Notes under the pieces: model-generated
What the model was told of the DNA's origin: nothing
Database searches by the model: none
What the model saw: only the letters and a program-made list of their open reading frames with translations
In this document: positions 12,615 to 25,800 of the stretch, piece by piece
How the letters are laid out: the number at the start of each line of letters is the position of its first letter
Numbering within the stretch: the first letter of the stretch is position 1
NCBI GenBank assembly: GCA_025201345.1
Contig: JAIXMG010000007.1
Span: 1,264,327-1,328,326, forward strand
Direction: 5' to 3'
Length of the DNA: 64,000 nt
DNA from: Thamnidium elegans
Lineage: Eukaryota; Mucoromycota; Mucoromycetes; Mucorales; Mucoraceae
Position numbers and translations under genes: made by a program

Positions 12615-14643
12615 TTATTGAAAAAATCCTTCACCATAAACAACAGTTTCTAAGGAAACGAGATACTTTATACGTTCCTCTATGCCTATACTAATACGTT
12701 TTAAATCATCGTTTTCTTTATGCTTTTTTGATTCATTCGTAATCCAGTCCTTGAGTAGCTTCATATCTTTATTACCCTTAACAAACCACCATTTCTTTTC
12801 GTCCTTGTTAAACCCAGGTCCGATAATAATTATACCATAAGCCCAATAAGGTTCATTATTCCTGTAATCTGTTGCATTGTTCAAGTGATCTAGTATATCA
12901 TTAAATAACCAATACTTATTACCAAGCATATCACTGCCTAAGCACTTTAGTCTTTTTTCTTGCTTTTGAGTATGAATATAAAGTTCTAATGCTTTTTTCG
13001 ACAAGTCTTGATCTTGGTCTCTAATAAGTGTTTCTAATGCATCCAATTCTATTTGTACTTCTTTTAACTCTTTATCTTTTCCTTTTGTTGCTTGAAGTTG
13101 ATGAACTCGATTAGATAAATTAGTTCTACTCACTAAATTTACCAAGTTTTCTCGTTTCCAGTCCTTTTGATACTTTTTAAAATCTAATTCCAAATCTCGT
13201 AATTCTTTAGTCATTGATTTTTGGCCTGCAGCAACAAGTGATTGTCTAATTTGAGTATCATATAAAAGTAATTCTAATAACATATTTATCATTTTTAATT
13301 CGTCTTCAAGTGATAGTAAATTACGATTTGTTGATTTTTGATATCTTTTAATTGTTGCGTCTAAATGAGATTGTTCATCACCGTCAATATCCATTCTGTC
13401 AATATCTTTGTCTATCATATCACGACTGGTAGGTACAGGAATATCTTTTACTTGAGCTACAGATAATAACTCTGCAATGTCTTGCCATCTCCTTCCAGTC
13501 ATTCCTTCTGTATTAAGAACTTGTAATAATGCAAGATGCTTTCCTTCTTTATCAAAATATAAATTATCTAATTTTTTATCAGATATCCAACCATTTAATA
13601 TATTTTTAGCCAATTGTGGTATTGCGTCTTCCATTTCTTCATGCATTAATTCATAATTTGTTGTGTTATTAAGAATAATTAAAAATTGCCAAACAATATA
13701 TGCTCCAAACTTTTTAATTCGCCAATCTCCCTGTACATTCTGTAAACTAGTTAAAAGTCGATTTTCAAATCCATAAATCTCTCCAAATCTAAAAATAAAT
13801 TCTCGAATTTGTAATCGGATCCATATTTCTTCTTCAGAATATAAAAGGTTGATTTCAGTCAGTTCTGGTGGGTTAATATCAATTAATATCTTTTTTGTCG
13901 TCTTGGTATTAAATGATAGCATTTGTCTAAAATATCTATCATTAGTTTTAATATATAAAAAACAAAAACAAAAAAAAAAAGTATTTACTTTGACCCTAAA
14001 CATGCTCTAAATGCAAAATAAAATAATCAGAATACCAAAACAAAACCAAGCACAACAAAACACTTACTTGCAGTCGCATAATCCTCTACATACTAAACAG
14101 GCCCATTTAGCTTTAGTTTTGACATGTTGAATACTATTTCCATTTTTGTACACAAAGTTTTCTTGTTCGTTTTTACTAATCCATTCCGCTGTCTCATTTA
14201 CTTTTTCTAAAATACACTTTGTACAATAACTTATATCACAAAATTCCTTTGTACTTGGTTTTAAAGCGGTACACTTTATCCTTTTGATCGTTTTCTATAT
14301 TACTTATCAGACTCTACACTTTAAAGTATTTTATCACTCATTTTTTTTTTTTTTAAAAAAAAAAACTTACGCTACAATTTTTACAAGGATCGACATGAGA
14401 AGATCCACTTTTACTAATGTTTAGTTCCTGAATAGACTTTTCTAATTTTTTTGTACACTCCTCAGCCGCCTTTTTTTCTTTATTAACATTGGTGGAAGAA
14501 AAGGAGGAAAAGCATAATCTATGTATATAAACAATAAGGGTCCAATACTTTTTTTTTTTTTTTTTTTTTTCACTAATTGTGGTTTACTTTGTTTGTTGAA
14601 ACTTAGGTTTTTGCAATTCTTCTTGACGTTTTACTTTGCCCAT
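12615..14643 (-). CDS. zf-4CXXC_R1 + DDT/WHIM-domain chromatin protein (CDCA7-like zinc finger)
   Basis: Five exons: 14588-14643, 14371-14518, 14068-14294, 13989-14006, 12615-13926; 586 residues. After a lysine/glutamate-rich start, residues about 60-150 hold a cysteine-rich finger: DPCKNCS, IKCTALKPSTKEFC, YCTKC, then WACLVCRGLCDCKACLGSK. This is the pattern of the zf-4CXXC_R1 domain of CDCA7/JPO proteins. The large last exon has a DDT-like helix set (LQIREFIFRFGEIYGFE), a WHIM-type segment (GMTGRRWQDIAELLS) and a C-terminal WSD-like motif (KRLKCLGSDMLGNKYWLFND) with coiled coil between. CDCA7 fingers recruit remodellers to DNA; WHIM proteins partner ISWI. The 18-nt exon carries the last CxxC pair, so it is easily missed. 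Confidence 0.8.
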
Positions 14644-16027
14644 ATTATATTAATATATATATAAAAAAAGGAGAACACGACACGCGAAGTGAGTGAAAAA
14701 AAAAAAACTTTTTTTTTATTGTGCCGTGACTTTATTAAGGCATTTTTTAATTGGTTGGAGACGATCAACTGTCCTGATTCCTTTTACATATGAGCTCAAA
14801 TAAAAAAAAACAATATACTATTTTTAAAAATGAAGCACTAACAAGTTGACAATTGACACGTCGTTACCATGACAGCGGCAGTCAGACTGCCTCAAAACAT
14901 ATTGACAGATCCTTGTAATAGGGCATAACTGTCAATTATCATTGAAACTATTGACTGATCGTTACCGTAAAAACCAATTGTCACGGTACTCACATATAGG
15001 TTTTATTGAAGACAAACTTATGTTTTTTTTTTCAGGGAGTGTTTGTTTACGTCTGAAAATAAATCTTTTTGACATAACTATTAAAACTTGATCCGTAACC
15101 AACTACGGCTAAACATATCAAATGCAATTTTATATAAATAAACAACAACATATTAGTAACAGTTACTTGATATAATATGGAAACCTTTTTATTATTTATT
15201 ATTAGAAAAAAAAATAATCTCCGAGAATAAAAATATGAGGTAAAGCGATTTATATGTCCATAAGGTTATTTCTTTTTAATAGTAAACAGTCTAAACTATC
15301 TAATATCAACAATGTAGAAACATGAAGTTACATACCGAATGGTGTGCCGAGAGAGAAGATTCCACAAACGTAAATAGGATAATAAAAAAGCAGCTAATCT
15401 AACCTATGTTATCATTGATAAAATAAATGAGGACTGTCAACTTTGAACAAGCATGAATAAATCATAAATAACTGATCCCTAAAAACTTCATAAAGTATAA
15501 TTTGCTTGTTAGCTACATGTATATTGATGATGACAAAACTTTTCTTTTTTCAAATTACAAGTTCAATAAAAACGAGTTTTTATAGTAGTTTTAACAAATG
15601 TTTTTTTTTTTTTTGCTTATGCCGAAAAGTTTTTTCAGTTATGTTATAATTGTAACTGAGAAACGTTATTCTAGTTTTTTGTTGTTTTTGTGGTGTTGTG
15701 TAAATATACCATAAATAGCCACATTATATAGCTTTAAGGTTATAAAAGCAAATAATATTTGTTTCCACGAAAGTGGATGGTATGTATCATTCTATCATCT
15801 GTGACAGGAATATTTAAGAATGTATTGTAATGAAAAAAAAAAAAAAAAAATCAAATTTTTTTACAACCTAGACAGAAACAAAATCATTCTATCTAATGAT
15901 TTATTGCATATCTTATACCCAAGAGCCCCCCAACGTCAAAAATGAAGGAGGCTGAAAGTTTAAAAAGGACAAAAAGGTCAATCCAAATCCTGATCCTTCT
16001 GTGGTTTTTTTTTTTTTCTTCACAAAA
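14644..16027. other. intergenic; small inverted-repeat-rich island
   Basis: No gene seen. Between about 14848 and 14995 there are repeated and inverted copies of TGACAATTG/CAATTGTCA and CGTTACC, which may be a decayed small transposable element. The rest is AT-rich with T/A runs. Confidence 0.45.
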
Positions 16028-18255
16028 ATGATGCTCTTTTCTCTTCATTCGATTTTTACTCAGCCGACAACTATTCAAACTGACAATAAACTTTTAAAGT
16101 ATGTTCAAAAAATAAAAGTATGCGATTTTAGTATTGTCGATTACTTTCAGTATTTTGGGTTCAAGGAGAGACACCTTGCCAACGCTACTTTCAAAGAACT
16201 TATTGGTGCCATATTGACGCACCCCAAGGCTGAAAAACATTTAATTCATTTTGCAGAATCTCATTATATTAATGACTTTGCAGTGAGTGTGTAAAGAAAA
16301 ATCTATCTGTTTTAAAACTTATGTTATTTTTCAGGTACTAGATTCAGACGACGCCATAATGTTTTGGGCAGAAAAAGTCAAGAAATCAATTGAAAATATA
16401 AATGTTGAAATAGGAATTAAAAACAAAAAATTGGAAGCATTAAACGAATTGGATAAAGTTAACAATCTTTTGAAAGTCAAGGTACATGCAAAAAAAGGGG
16501 TAGAATGATTATGTCACTAATACAATTTTTTTTTAGGAAAAACAAATTTGTATGCCAACTAATCACAAGCAAAAAATGAGTGCCCCTGCTAAGGAGGAGA
16601 AGATGAGGGATAGCAAGGTATGTAAAAAAAAAAAAAGGCAATTTTTTCACTATAGCTAATTAAATCGGAAAACAGGTCGAGGTTTACGACGAAGGGTAAT
16701 TTCATTAATTGCGTAGTGTAATTTTATTCATACTAATTATTGAGTACAGGGCAGTGGAAGAGGAGACGGAAATGACAGGAATCACAGAGAGACCTTCAGC
16801 TCCACAACAAGCGTTTCAAAAACGACCCCAAGCAGCCCTCAGGTTCCCCTCTCCCAAGTTTATCGATGATGTTAATATTGGAATATTTTTAACAAATATA
16901 AAACCTGTCTCACAAAACAATCAATGGACCGTAGGCAACCGAAACATGATGAAGGCTTGGATTATTTTTAAAACAAAATGTGCAGAGCAATGTCTTCGAG
17001 GAGGGATTTCTGTTGCAGATGACATTCAATCAATTTTGTAAGTATTTTTTGTTGTTGTTACTGTTGTTACTTTTATTTCAAGTTATCATTAACTTTGTTT
17101 CTTAAGGCCTTTATCCCATATTTTCTACGTGAAATCAAATGACAACTCTAAATTTATGAACGAGTATTATTTTGGTTACAAGACATTATGTACAGTGCAG
17201 CAGTATATCAAATCCAAGATTGGTATTGTCGATAAATACACCTTTAAAGGATCCGCTCAAACCGAAGCTATTCAAGTGGTTGAGGTAATGGTGAGAATAC
17301 TCAATATATGCCCTCATAAACTAATATTCTGTTGTTTTTTTTATAGAATCTCTTGAAAAGGGATACTGGGAAACGGAAGCCCGCAGCTAGACAAATAATC
17401 AATCTTGCCGTAGATCTTCCAGAAGATGAATATTTAATCATGTCAGAATTAGTCTCCATGTAAGTATAACATGATGCATATTGTTTTATTACATCGGCTT
17501 ACTCCTTTAAAACTTAGGATAAATTACTTGCCTCGGCGACCGGCTTCACCAGATAAAGTTCAGCATAAATTATGTCTCACAGATTATGCTAATCCCGTTC
17601 TCCGTCCTATATTTGAACACGTCAATGCAAAAACTAAATTAAAATGGTAAACTATAATTGATTTTTGCTTTCTTTCTTTTAGTAACCAAATATAGGTTAA
17701 ATATGGAGTCGTCAGAAAAGAAAATGTCACTTGAACCAAACGCAGTAGTATACCCCCTCTCTGCCCATCCAAGATGTTACCTCGGTATTGGTAAAGTGAC
17801 ACCCGTCACGGGAGATGAAGAGGAAGATCGGTTTAAAGCGTCAGCAGACCTTATCAGTCTTGCGATAAACTCAAAGGCCATTATAGACGATTATTTACAG
17901 ACGTATGTTCGGGATGTTGTGTTTTTTCAAATAGTTGGTAAGATAAATTATGAGCGTTATTTTAAGCGCTTCGACTAACTCTTCTGTTTTATTAGGATTT
18001 AAAATCACATTTTACATTATGTCTCTTTTACACGAGGGCATGTATGTGATGACCGATATAGCCGAAATAGAAGTACCTCAGTCTATAGAAGATTTAGTCT
18101 CTTTTGCGACAAACCTACAAGCTTCATTAACCGTTTCAAGAATTTTTAAAGCTTGTTGTAATAATGAGAACAAGGATGCTGCTCGAAAAGGATATTTTAG
18201 ACCGACACTATCTACTCCCAAGTTTGATCAATTGCTAAACCTTAACAAAGTATAA
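16028..18255 (+). CDS. protein of unknown function, ten exons
   Basis: Exons 16028-16282, 16335-16481, 16537-16617, 16676-16695, 16750-17037, 17107-17284, 17347-17459, 17518-17646, 17696-17937, 17996-18255; 570 residues with exact frame. I do not recognise the function. Residues about 85-135 are helical and coiled-coil-like; 145-180 are charged and Pro-rich. The C-terminal 230 residues (LTDYANPVLRPIFEHVN ... LEPNAVVY ... CYLGIGKV ... FKITFYIMSLLHEGMYVMTD) resemble, from memory, a large lineage-specific family of 'hypothetical' Mucoromycota proteins. In those, the corresponding positions often read PDAVV and GYGEVK, like a PD-(D/E)xK nuclease core. Here they read PNAVV and GIGKVT, so any such site would be lost. 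Start chosen at the first ATG after a T run. An exon of only 20 nt lies at 16676-16695. Confidence 0.7.
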
Positions 18256-19880
18256 CTATTCTGCCCTCATACCTTTAAAATTAAATTATTGCTATTACTT
18301 TATATTATTCCATATCACCCTAATAAATAAATGAAGCGAATTATTAATGATGGATAATCTAGCTGTGCTTTTTTTTTAGCTATTTTTTTTTTTGTTTTTT
18401 TTTTTGGGATAAGTAATTACTGCCAATTGAAAAAAAAAAAAAAAAAAAAAACTTATATAGCAAAAAAAAAACTTAGGACATGATTTTAAAATAACAAAGA
18501 GCAAATCAATGTGGACGAAAGGGTATAATAATTACCTCTTGGGTAAAAATCAACTTCCTCTATACTGGTCAGTACTAAAAATGAAAGCGGGTTAGGCTTT
18601 TTCTTTTCCAGGACGGTATTTTTAATATCAGGAAATGACGCTTCGATCATACTTTTCTCTCTAACAGCGGAAAAATTTCTTTTCGCAGTAAAATCATGTA
18701 CATGCTCAGCCTTAAAAAGTTAAGCATCTTCTTATAAAAGAAAAACCTTGGTGGTGATGGGAGGAGCCAACAAATAAGAGACCAACGACCAAAGAATAAA
18801 TAGCTTGAACAAATAGATATGCCAAATATATTGAGTAGATAATTATATTAGAGTATTGGAGAGAATACAGACCAGACCGAATAGATTGATAAATAAGCAA
18901 AGTCGCGTTTGAGAAGTAGTCTTACCATATGTCTTGCTTCAGAAGTGAACCATCATCTTGTAGATTGTATTTAAGGAGCCTTGAGCAAGAAGTTGAATAG
19001 AATATTTTTTTTTTTTGAGAGAATAATGAAAAATCCCCTCGTTTTATAGTTTTTGAGAAAAATGTTTCCATAACATTCTTTTTTTTTTTTTACTGCTATA
19101 GATTACTAATGTTGCAGCAGTAATACTATAGTCTCTTTAGCTATGGTTTCATCGAGATTGTCAAGTAAACAAATCTGCACAAAAAAAAAGAAAAAAAACC
19201 GCTTACTTTTTTTTTTTCATACTTACTATAGTAGTATTGCCATACCTTGTATCCAAATATAAAGTACGTTGATGTCCCCAGGAGGTAGATAGAGGAATAA
19301 AAGTGAATATATAAAGATGAAGAAAGTAAAAAAAAAGGGGGGGGGAAGGAAAGTACTATTTTCTCTTTTTTTGCATGATTTGTTTATTTCATAATCGATC
19401 ATCTTTTAGTTATATTTATTTTATGAGTGATTTTAACATATATGTATCTAAGTCATAACTATTAGTTTGTTCTGTCCTACAAGCTCGAGAGGAGAAGTAT
19501 CATAAGAACACTCTGCTATAATAATAAAAAGTCGGTTAGTAAATAACTTTTTATTATCTAAACCCACTACGAAACTGTTTCGAGAAACATACTCAAATGA
19601 AAATGGAGAGTGTTTTCGTATTAACTGAAAAGTTTCATTCTCTTAACTGGTGGTATTTTTATATGTTTGTCAACATTTTTGTATGTGAATACTTACTTTA
19701 ACTGCATTAATATGAACTTTTTTTTTAAAAAAAAAATTCCCCAGAGCCAAACTCACATTAATCTCAGTAAATTATCTAAGGAAGACGTTATCATCATTCT
19801 GTTGTGCCAATCTCATACATTTTTATATAAAAAAAAGATATAAAAAGGGCACTTCTTTTTTAGTTAAACTTTCTATTTAT
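18256..19880. other. intergenic between the unknown gene and the 3' end of the histidine kinase
   Basis: Many homopolymer tracts. It contains the possible coding relic listed separately (18486-18990). A clean T9A10 self-complementary tract is at 19718-19736. Confidence 0.5.
18486..18990 (-). pseudogene. possible coding relic, unidentified
   Basis: On the minus strand an 80-codon open segment runs from about 18717 (after a splice-like AAG) to a stop at 18486. It reads AEHVHDFTAKRNFSAVREKS ... NPLSFLVLTSIEEVDFYPRG. A second segment upstream (about 18924-18990) reads SCSRLLKYNLQDDGSLLKQD and ends at a GTAAGA donor. Composition is protein-like rather than AT filler. The two pieces do not join in frame with one simple intron and no start codon is evident, so this is either a decayed gene or one whose exons I cannot resolve. 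Confidence 0.35.
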
Positions 19881-22800
19881 TTATTTATCTGTAAGTAATT
19901 TCGATTTTCCTCCTGCCATCATATGCGCAGATTGAGGTGCAAACTTTTTGATAGCCGCAATTAACTCGGGGAATCGCAAAGGTTTTGTGACATACTCATC
20001 CTAAAAAAAAAAAAGATACTATAAATATATTGTTCAAATAATATAAAACTTCCCACTTACCATGCCAGCTTGCAAACACTTTTCTCTATCACCAATCATT
20101 GCATGTGCAGTCAAAGCAATAATTGGAATATGAGTTTTAGAATTTGAACTATGCTCAATTTCGCGAATCTTCTGAGTCGCTTCAAAACCACCCATTACGG
20201 GCATTTGTACATCCATCAAAATCAAATCAAAGGTTTGTGATTCGTAAGCTTCAACTGCCAATTTACCGTTGGCAACGACTGTCACATGGTGTCCAAACTT
20301 TTCTAAAATACGAACTGCTAATTTCTGATTGACATCATTATCTTCGGCAAGTAAAACCTCTAAAGGTACAGTCTTGGAAGCATCACTAGGAAGTGCAGCA
20401 TGACTTTCCAAAGCAGGCAACAGCACATCAGCCATACCAGCAAGGTTAGTAGGCGAGTTGATATATCCAGTAATACCTAAATCAATACAGAGTTTCATAT
20501 TGAGAAGGTGTACTTCAGGAGCGATCAACACAATAGGTGTATAACGGAGTGGCACAATTTCTCTAATCTTTTCAGCCAATCCCATTTTATCAACAATGAC
20601 TGTATCAAAGAAGGGAATATGTTTGCTCTTGCTTGAGTTAGCATTCGAGATAGCTGCTGCCTCTTCAATGCTACTAACACGATAAGGCTTAAGATTCAAA
20701 GTCTTGATCTTGTCAATCACACCTGTTTCATCATTCATACTATCCAAAAACAAGATTCGTCTATTTCTGAAACGGCGTAGCTTCTCAATGATTTCCTTTT
20801 GCTCAAGACTGAAACGGAAAAGATTGACTGTAAAGAAGAACTCGGATCCACGACCATACTTGGACTCAACCCATAAGTCACCGCCCATCAATTGAACAAG
20901 GTGTCTCGAGATAGAAAGACCTAAACCGGTACCACCATACTCACGACTACATTATGTATATATATAAAAATATTAGTAAAAAAAAAAAGAGACATAGAAA
21001 TAAAGAAATAACCGAAAAAGACTTACGTAGTACTACCATCAGCTTGACAGAAAGTATCGAAAATAACATGAAGCTTATCTTCTTGAATACCAATACCAGT
21101 ATCACTGACGCATAACTCCAATCTGACAGTATTATCTTGCATACGAACAGCTCTTGTACGAAGCACAACTTCGCCTTGTGTAGTAAACTTGACAGCGTTT
21201 CCGATCAAGTTTGTAATGACTTGGCTTAAACGGAGAGGATCACCGATTAACTGATCAGGAATAGATTGATCAACATGATAAATAAGATCTAATTTCTTTT
21301 GATTGGCCTTAACAGCTAACGTCTTCAAGACACTAAACACAGCAGCACGAAGAGAGAAAGGAATAGATTCAATTGTCATACGACCAGCTTCGATCTTTGA
21401 AATATCCAAGATATCATCAATGATAGTTAACAAACTATTAGCCAAACTAGAAACGATCATCAAGTTTTCTCTTTGTTGACGATTCAATTCGGTTTCTAAA
21501 GTAAGTGAAGTCATGCCAATAATACCATTCATGGGTGTACGAATTTCATGACTCATGTTAGCTAAAAATTCACTCTTGGATCGGTTAGCTAATTCAGCCG
21601 CTTCTCTTGCCAATCGATTCTTTTGAATGGCATCACGAAGCGATCCGACCATTTGATTAATCTTGGTCTTGAGAGAATCCATTTCACCAGAAGCTTCAAC
21701 AGTAATCAATCGAGAGAAATCGTTTTCAGTAGCTGCAGCCGAAATTTGAGCGAAAGCACGAACCTGCGTAGTCAAATTGGAGGCCATAGTATTCACATTA
21801 CTAGTAATTTCTCGCCATACACCTTCAACATCCATCACTTGTGCTTGAACACCAAGTTTACCTTCGGTACCTACTTCTCGAGCAACTCTTGTTACTTCTG
21901 AAGCAAACGAACTAAGTTGGTCCACCATAGTATTAATTGTGTTTTTCAGTTCAGCAATTTCACCATGTACCTCAACTTCAATCTTTTTCGATAAATCACC
22001 TTGTGCTACAGCTTTACAAACAGCAGCAATAGCTCGAAGTTGGTCTGTTAAATTACTTGCCATAAGATTGACATTATCCGTTAAATCTTTCCAAGTACCA
22101 TCGACACCTACAATCGCTGCTTGACCACCTAGCATACCTTCGGTACCTACTTGTCTAGCCACTCTTGTAACTTCCGCTGCAAATACACGAAGTTGATCTA
22201 CCATGTCATTGACGGTTTCCCTATTTATTTAAAAAAAAAAAAGGAATCATTAGAAACATATACGACTGCTACAGAAAAAAAAATCAAACACTTACTTTAA
22301 CTCTCGGATTTCACCACGAGTTTCAACTTCAATCTTTTTAGATAAATCACCAAGGGCAACTGCTTTGGTTACTTCGGCAATGGAACGTACTTGAGTCGTT
22401 AGATTGGCAGCCATGATGTTAACATTATCAGTTAAATCTTTCCAGGTACCAGCTACGCCTTGAACATTGGCCTGGCCACCCAGTTTACCATCAGTACCTA
22501 CTTCTTTAGCAACACGGGTAACTTCAGATGAGAATTCGCGTAACTGATCAACCATAGAATTAACCGTAATCTTTAAATCTAGAATTTCACCACGCGTTTC
22601 AACATGAATCTTCTTTGATAAATCACCGTTGGCAACAGCTTTCGTAACCTCAGCGATAGAACGTACTTGAGATGTTAGATTTGCAGCCATGATGTTAACA
22701 TTATCAGTTAATTCGTTCCAAGTACCCGCAACACCCTGTACAACTGCTTGACCACCTAATTTACCTTCAGTTCCTACTTCCTTAGAGACACGGGTTACTT

Positions 22801-25800
22801 CAGAAGCAAAGATACGAAGTTGATCTACCATGTTATTGACAATATTCTTTAAATCGAGAATTTCACCGCCAGATTCTACTTCAATCTTCTTCGATAAATC
22901 ACCATTCGCAACCGCCTTCGTCACCTCCGCAATCGACCGCACTTGGTTCGTCAGATTGGCGGCCATGATGTTAACATTGTCAGTGAGTTCGTTCCAAGTA
23001 CCCGCAACACCTTGTACAACCGCTTGACCACCTAATTTACCTTCAGTTCCTACTTCCTTTGATACACGCGTTACTTCGGACGCAAAAATACGTAGTTGAT
23101 CCACCATATCATTGACGATATTTTTTAGTTCTAGAATTTCACCCCGCGTTTCAACTTCAATCTTCTTTGATAGATCACCTAGAGCAACCGCTTTCGTTAC
23201 TTGAGCAATAGATCTTACTTGTGTCGTTAGATTTGCAGCCATAGTATTGACATTATCTGTCAAATCAAGCCAAGTACCAGCGACGCCCTGTACAACAGCT
23301 TGACCACCTAGTTTACCTTCGGTACCTACTTCTTTTGATACACGTGTGACTTCAGAAGCAAAAATACGTAGCTGGTCCACCATGTCATTCACTGTATCTT
23401 TTAGATCTAGAATTTCACCTCGTGTTTCTACTTCAATCTTCTTGGATAGATCACCATTCGCAACAGCTTTTGTAACTTGCGCAATAGAACGTACCTGTGT
23501 CGTTAGATTTGCCGCCATCGTGTTGACATTATCTGTAAGGTCCATCCAGGTGCCCGCTACACCTTCAACCGTAGCCTGACCACCTAGCTTTCCTTCGGTA
23601 CCTACTTCCTTGGCAACACGCGTAACTTCGGACGCAAACACACGTAACTGATCCACCATTTCATTCACAGTATTCTTCAGGTCTAGAATTTCACCACGAG
23701 TTTCAACTTCAATCTTTTTAGACAGATCACCGTTCGCAACAGCTTTGGTAACCTCAGCAATAGAACGTACTTGAGTCGTAAGATTTGCAGCCATGATGTT
23801 AACATTATCCGTAAGTTCATTCCAAGTACCCGCAACACCTTGTACAACTGCTTGGCCACCTAATTTACCTTCAGTTCCTACTTCCTTAGAGACACGGGTT
23901 ACTTCAGAAGCAAAGATACGAAGTTGATCTACCATGTTATTGACAATATTCTTTAAATCGAGAATTTCACCGCCAGATTCTACTTCAATCTTCTTCGATA
24001 AATCACCATTCGCAACCGCCTTCGTCACCTCCGCAATCGACCGCACTTGGTTCGTCAGATTGGCGGCCATGATGTTAACATTGTCAGTGAGTTCGTTCCA
24101 AGTACCCGCAACACCTTGTACAACCGCTTGACCACCTAATTTACCTTCAGTTCCTACTTCCTTTGATACACGCGTTACTTCGGACGCAAAAATACGTAGT
24201 TGATCCACCATATCATTGACGATATTTTTTAGTTCTAGAATTTCACCTCGTGTTTCTACTTCAATCTTTTTAGACAGATCACCTAAAGCAACCGCTTTTG
24301 TAACTTGCGCAATCGAACGTACTTGAGTTGTTAGATTTGCCGCCATGGTATTAACATTATCAGTCAGGTCTAGCCAAGTACCAGCTACACCTTCTACCAT
24401 CGCCTGACCACCTAGTTTACCTTCGGTACCTACTTCCTTTGATACACGCGTTACTTCAGCAGCAAATACACGAAGCTGATCTACCATATCATTCACCGTA
24501 TCCTTTAGATCTAGAATTTCACCTCGCGTTTCGACTTCAATCTTTTTAGATAAATCACCATTAGCGACAGCCTTAGTGACTTGAGCAATAGAACGAACTT
24601 GAGTAGTAAGATTGGCAGCCATCGTGTTGACGTTATCCGTAAGATCCAACCATGTACCAGCAACACCTTCAACCTTAGCTTGGCCACCTAATTTACCATC
24701 GGTACCTACTTCCTTGGAGACACGGGTTACTTCAGAAGCAAAGATACGTAGCTGATCAACCATGTTATTAACAATGTTTTTTAGGTCTAGAATTTCACCG
24801 CCGGATTCTACTTCAATTTTCTTGGATAGGTCACCATTGGCTACAGCCTTCGTTACTTCCGCAATCGACCGCACTTGGTTCGTCAGATTGGCCGCCATGA
24901 TGTTGACATTATCCGTAAGTTCGTTCCAAGTACCCGCAACGCCTTGCACAATCGCCTGGCCACCTAATTTACCTTCAGTTCCTACTTCTTTGGAGACACG
25001 CGTGACTTCAGAAGCAAAAATACGTAGCTGGTCCACCATGTTATTCACAATATTCTTCAAGTCTAGTATTTCACCACCGGATTCAACCTCAATCTTCTTA
25101 GATAGATCGCCCAATGCAACAGCTTTCGTAACTTCGGCAATTGATCTTACTTGGTTGGTAAGATTAGCGGCCATAATATTAACATTATTGGTAAGTTCGT
25201 ACCAAGTACCAGCAACACCCTGTACAACGGCTTGACCACCTAGTTTACCTTCGGTACCTACTTCTTTGGAGACACGCGTGACTTCAGAAGCAAAAATACG
25301 TAGCTGGTCCACCATGTCATTCACTGTATCTTTTAGATCTAGAATTTCACCTCGTGTTTCAACTTCAATTTTCTTGGATAGATCACCATTCGCAACCGCT
25401 TTTGTAACTTGCGCAATCGAACGTACTTGAGTTGTTAGATTTGCCGCCATGGTGTTAACATTATCAGTCAGGTCTAGCCAAGTACCAGCTACACCTTCTA
25501 CCATCGCCTGGCCACCTAGTTTACCTTCGGTACCTACTTCCTTTGATACACGCGTTACTTCAGCAGCAAATACACGAAGCTGATCTACCATGTCATTCAC
25601 CGTATCCTTTAGGTCTAGAATTTCACCTCGCGTTTCGACTTCAATCTTTTTAGATAAATCACCATTAGCGACAGCCTTTGTCACTTGCGCAATCGAACGT
25701 ACTTGCGTCGTAAGATTAGCAGCCATGGTGTTGACATTATCGGTAAGATCCATCCAAGTACCTGCTACACCTTCGACGGTAGCCTGACCACCAAGCTTAC

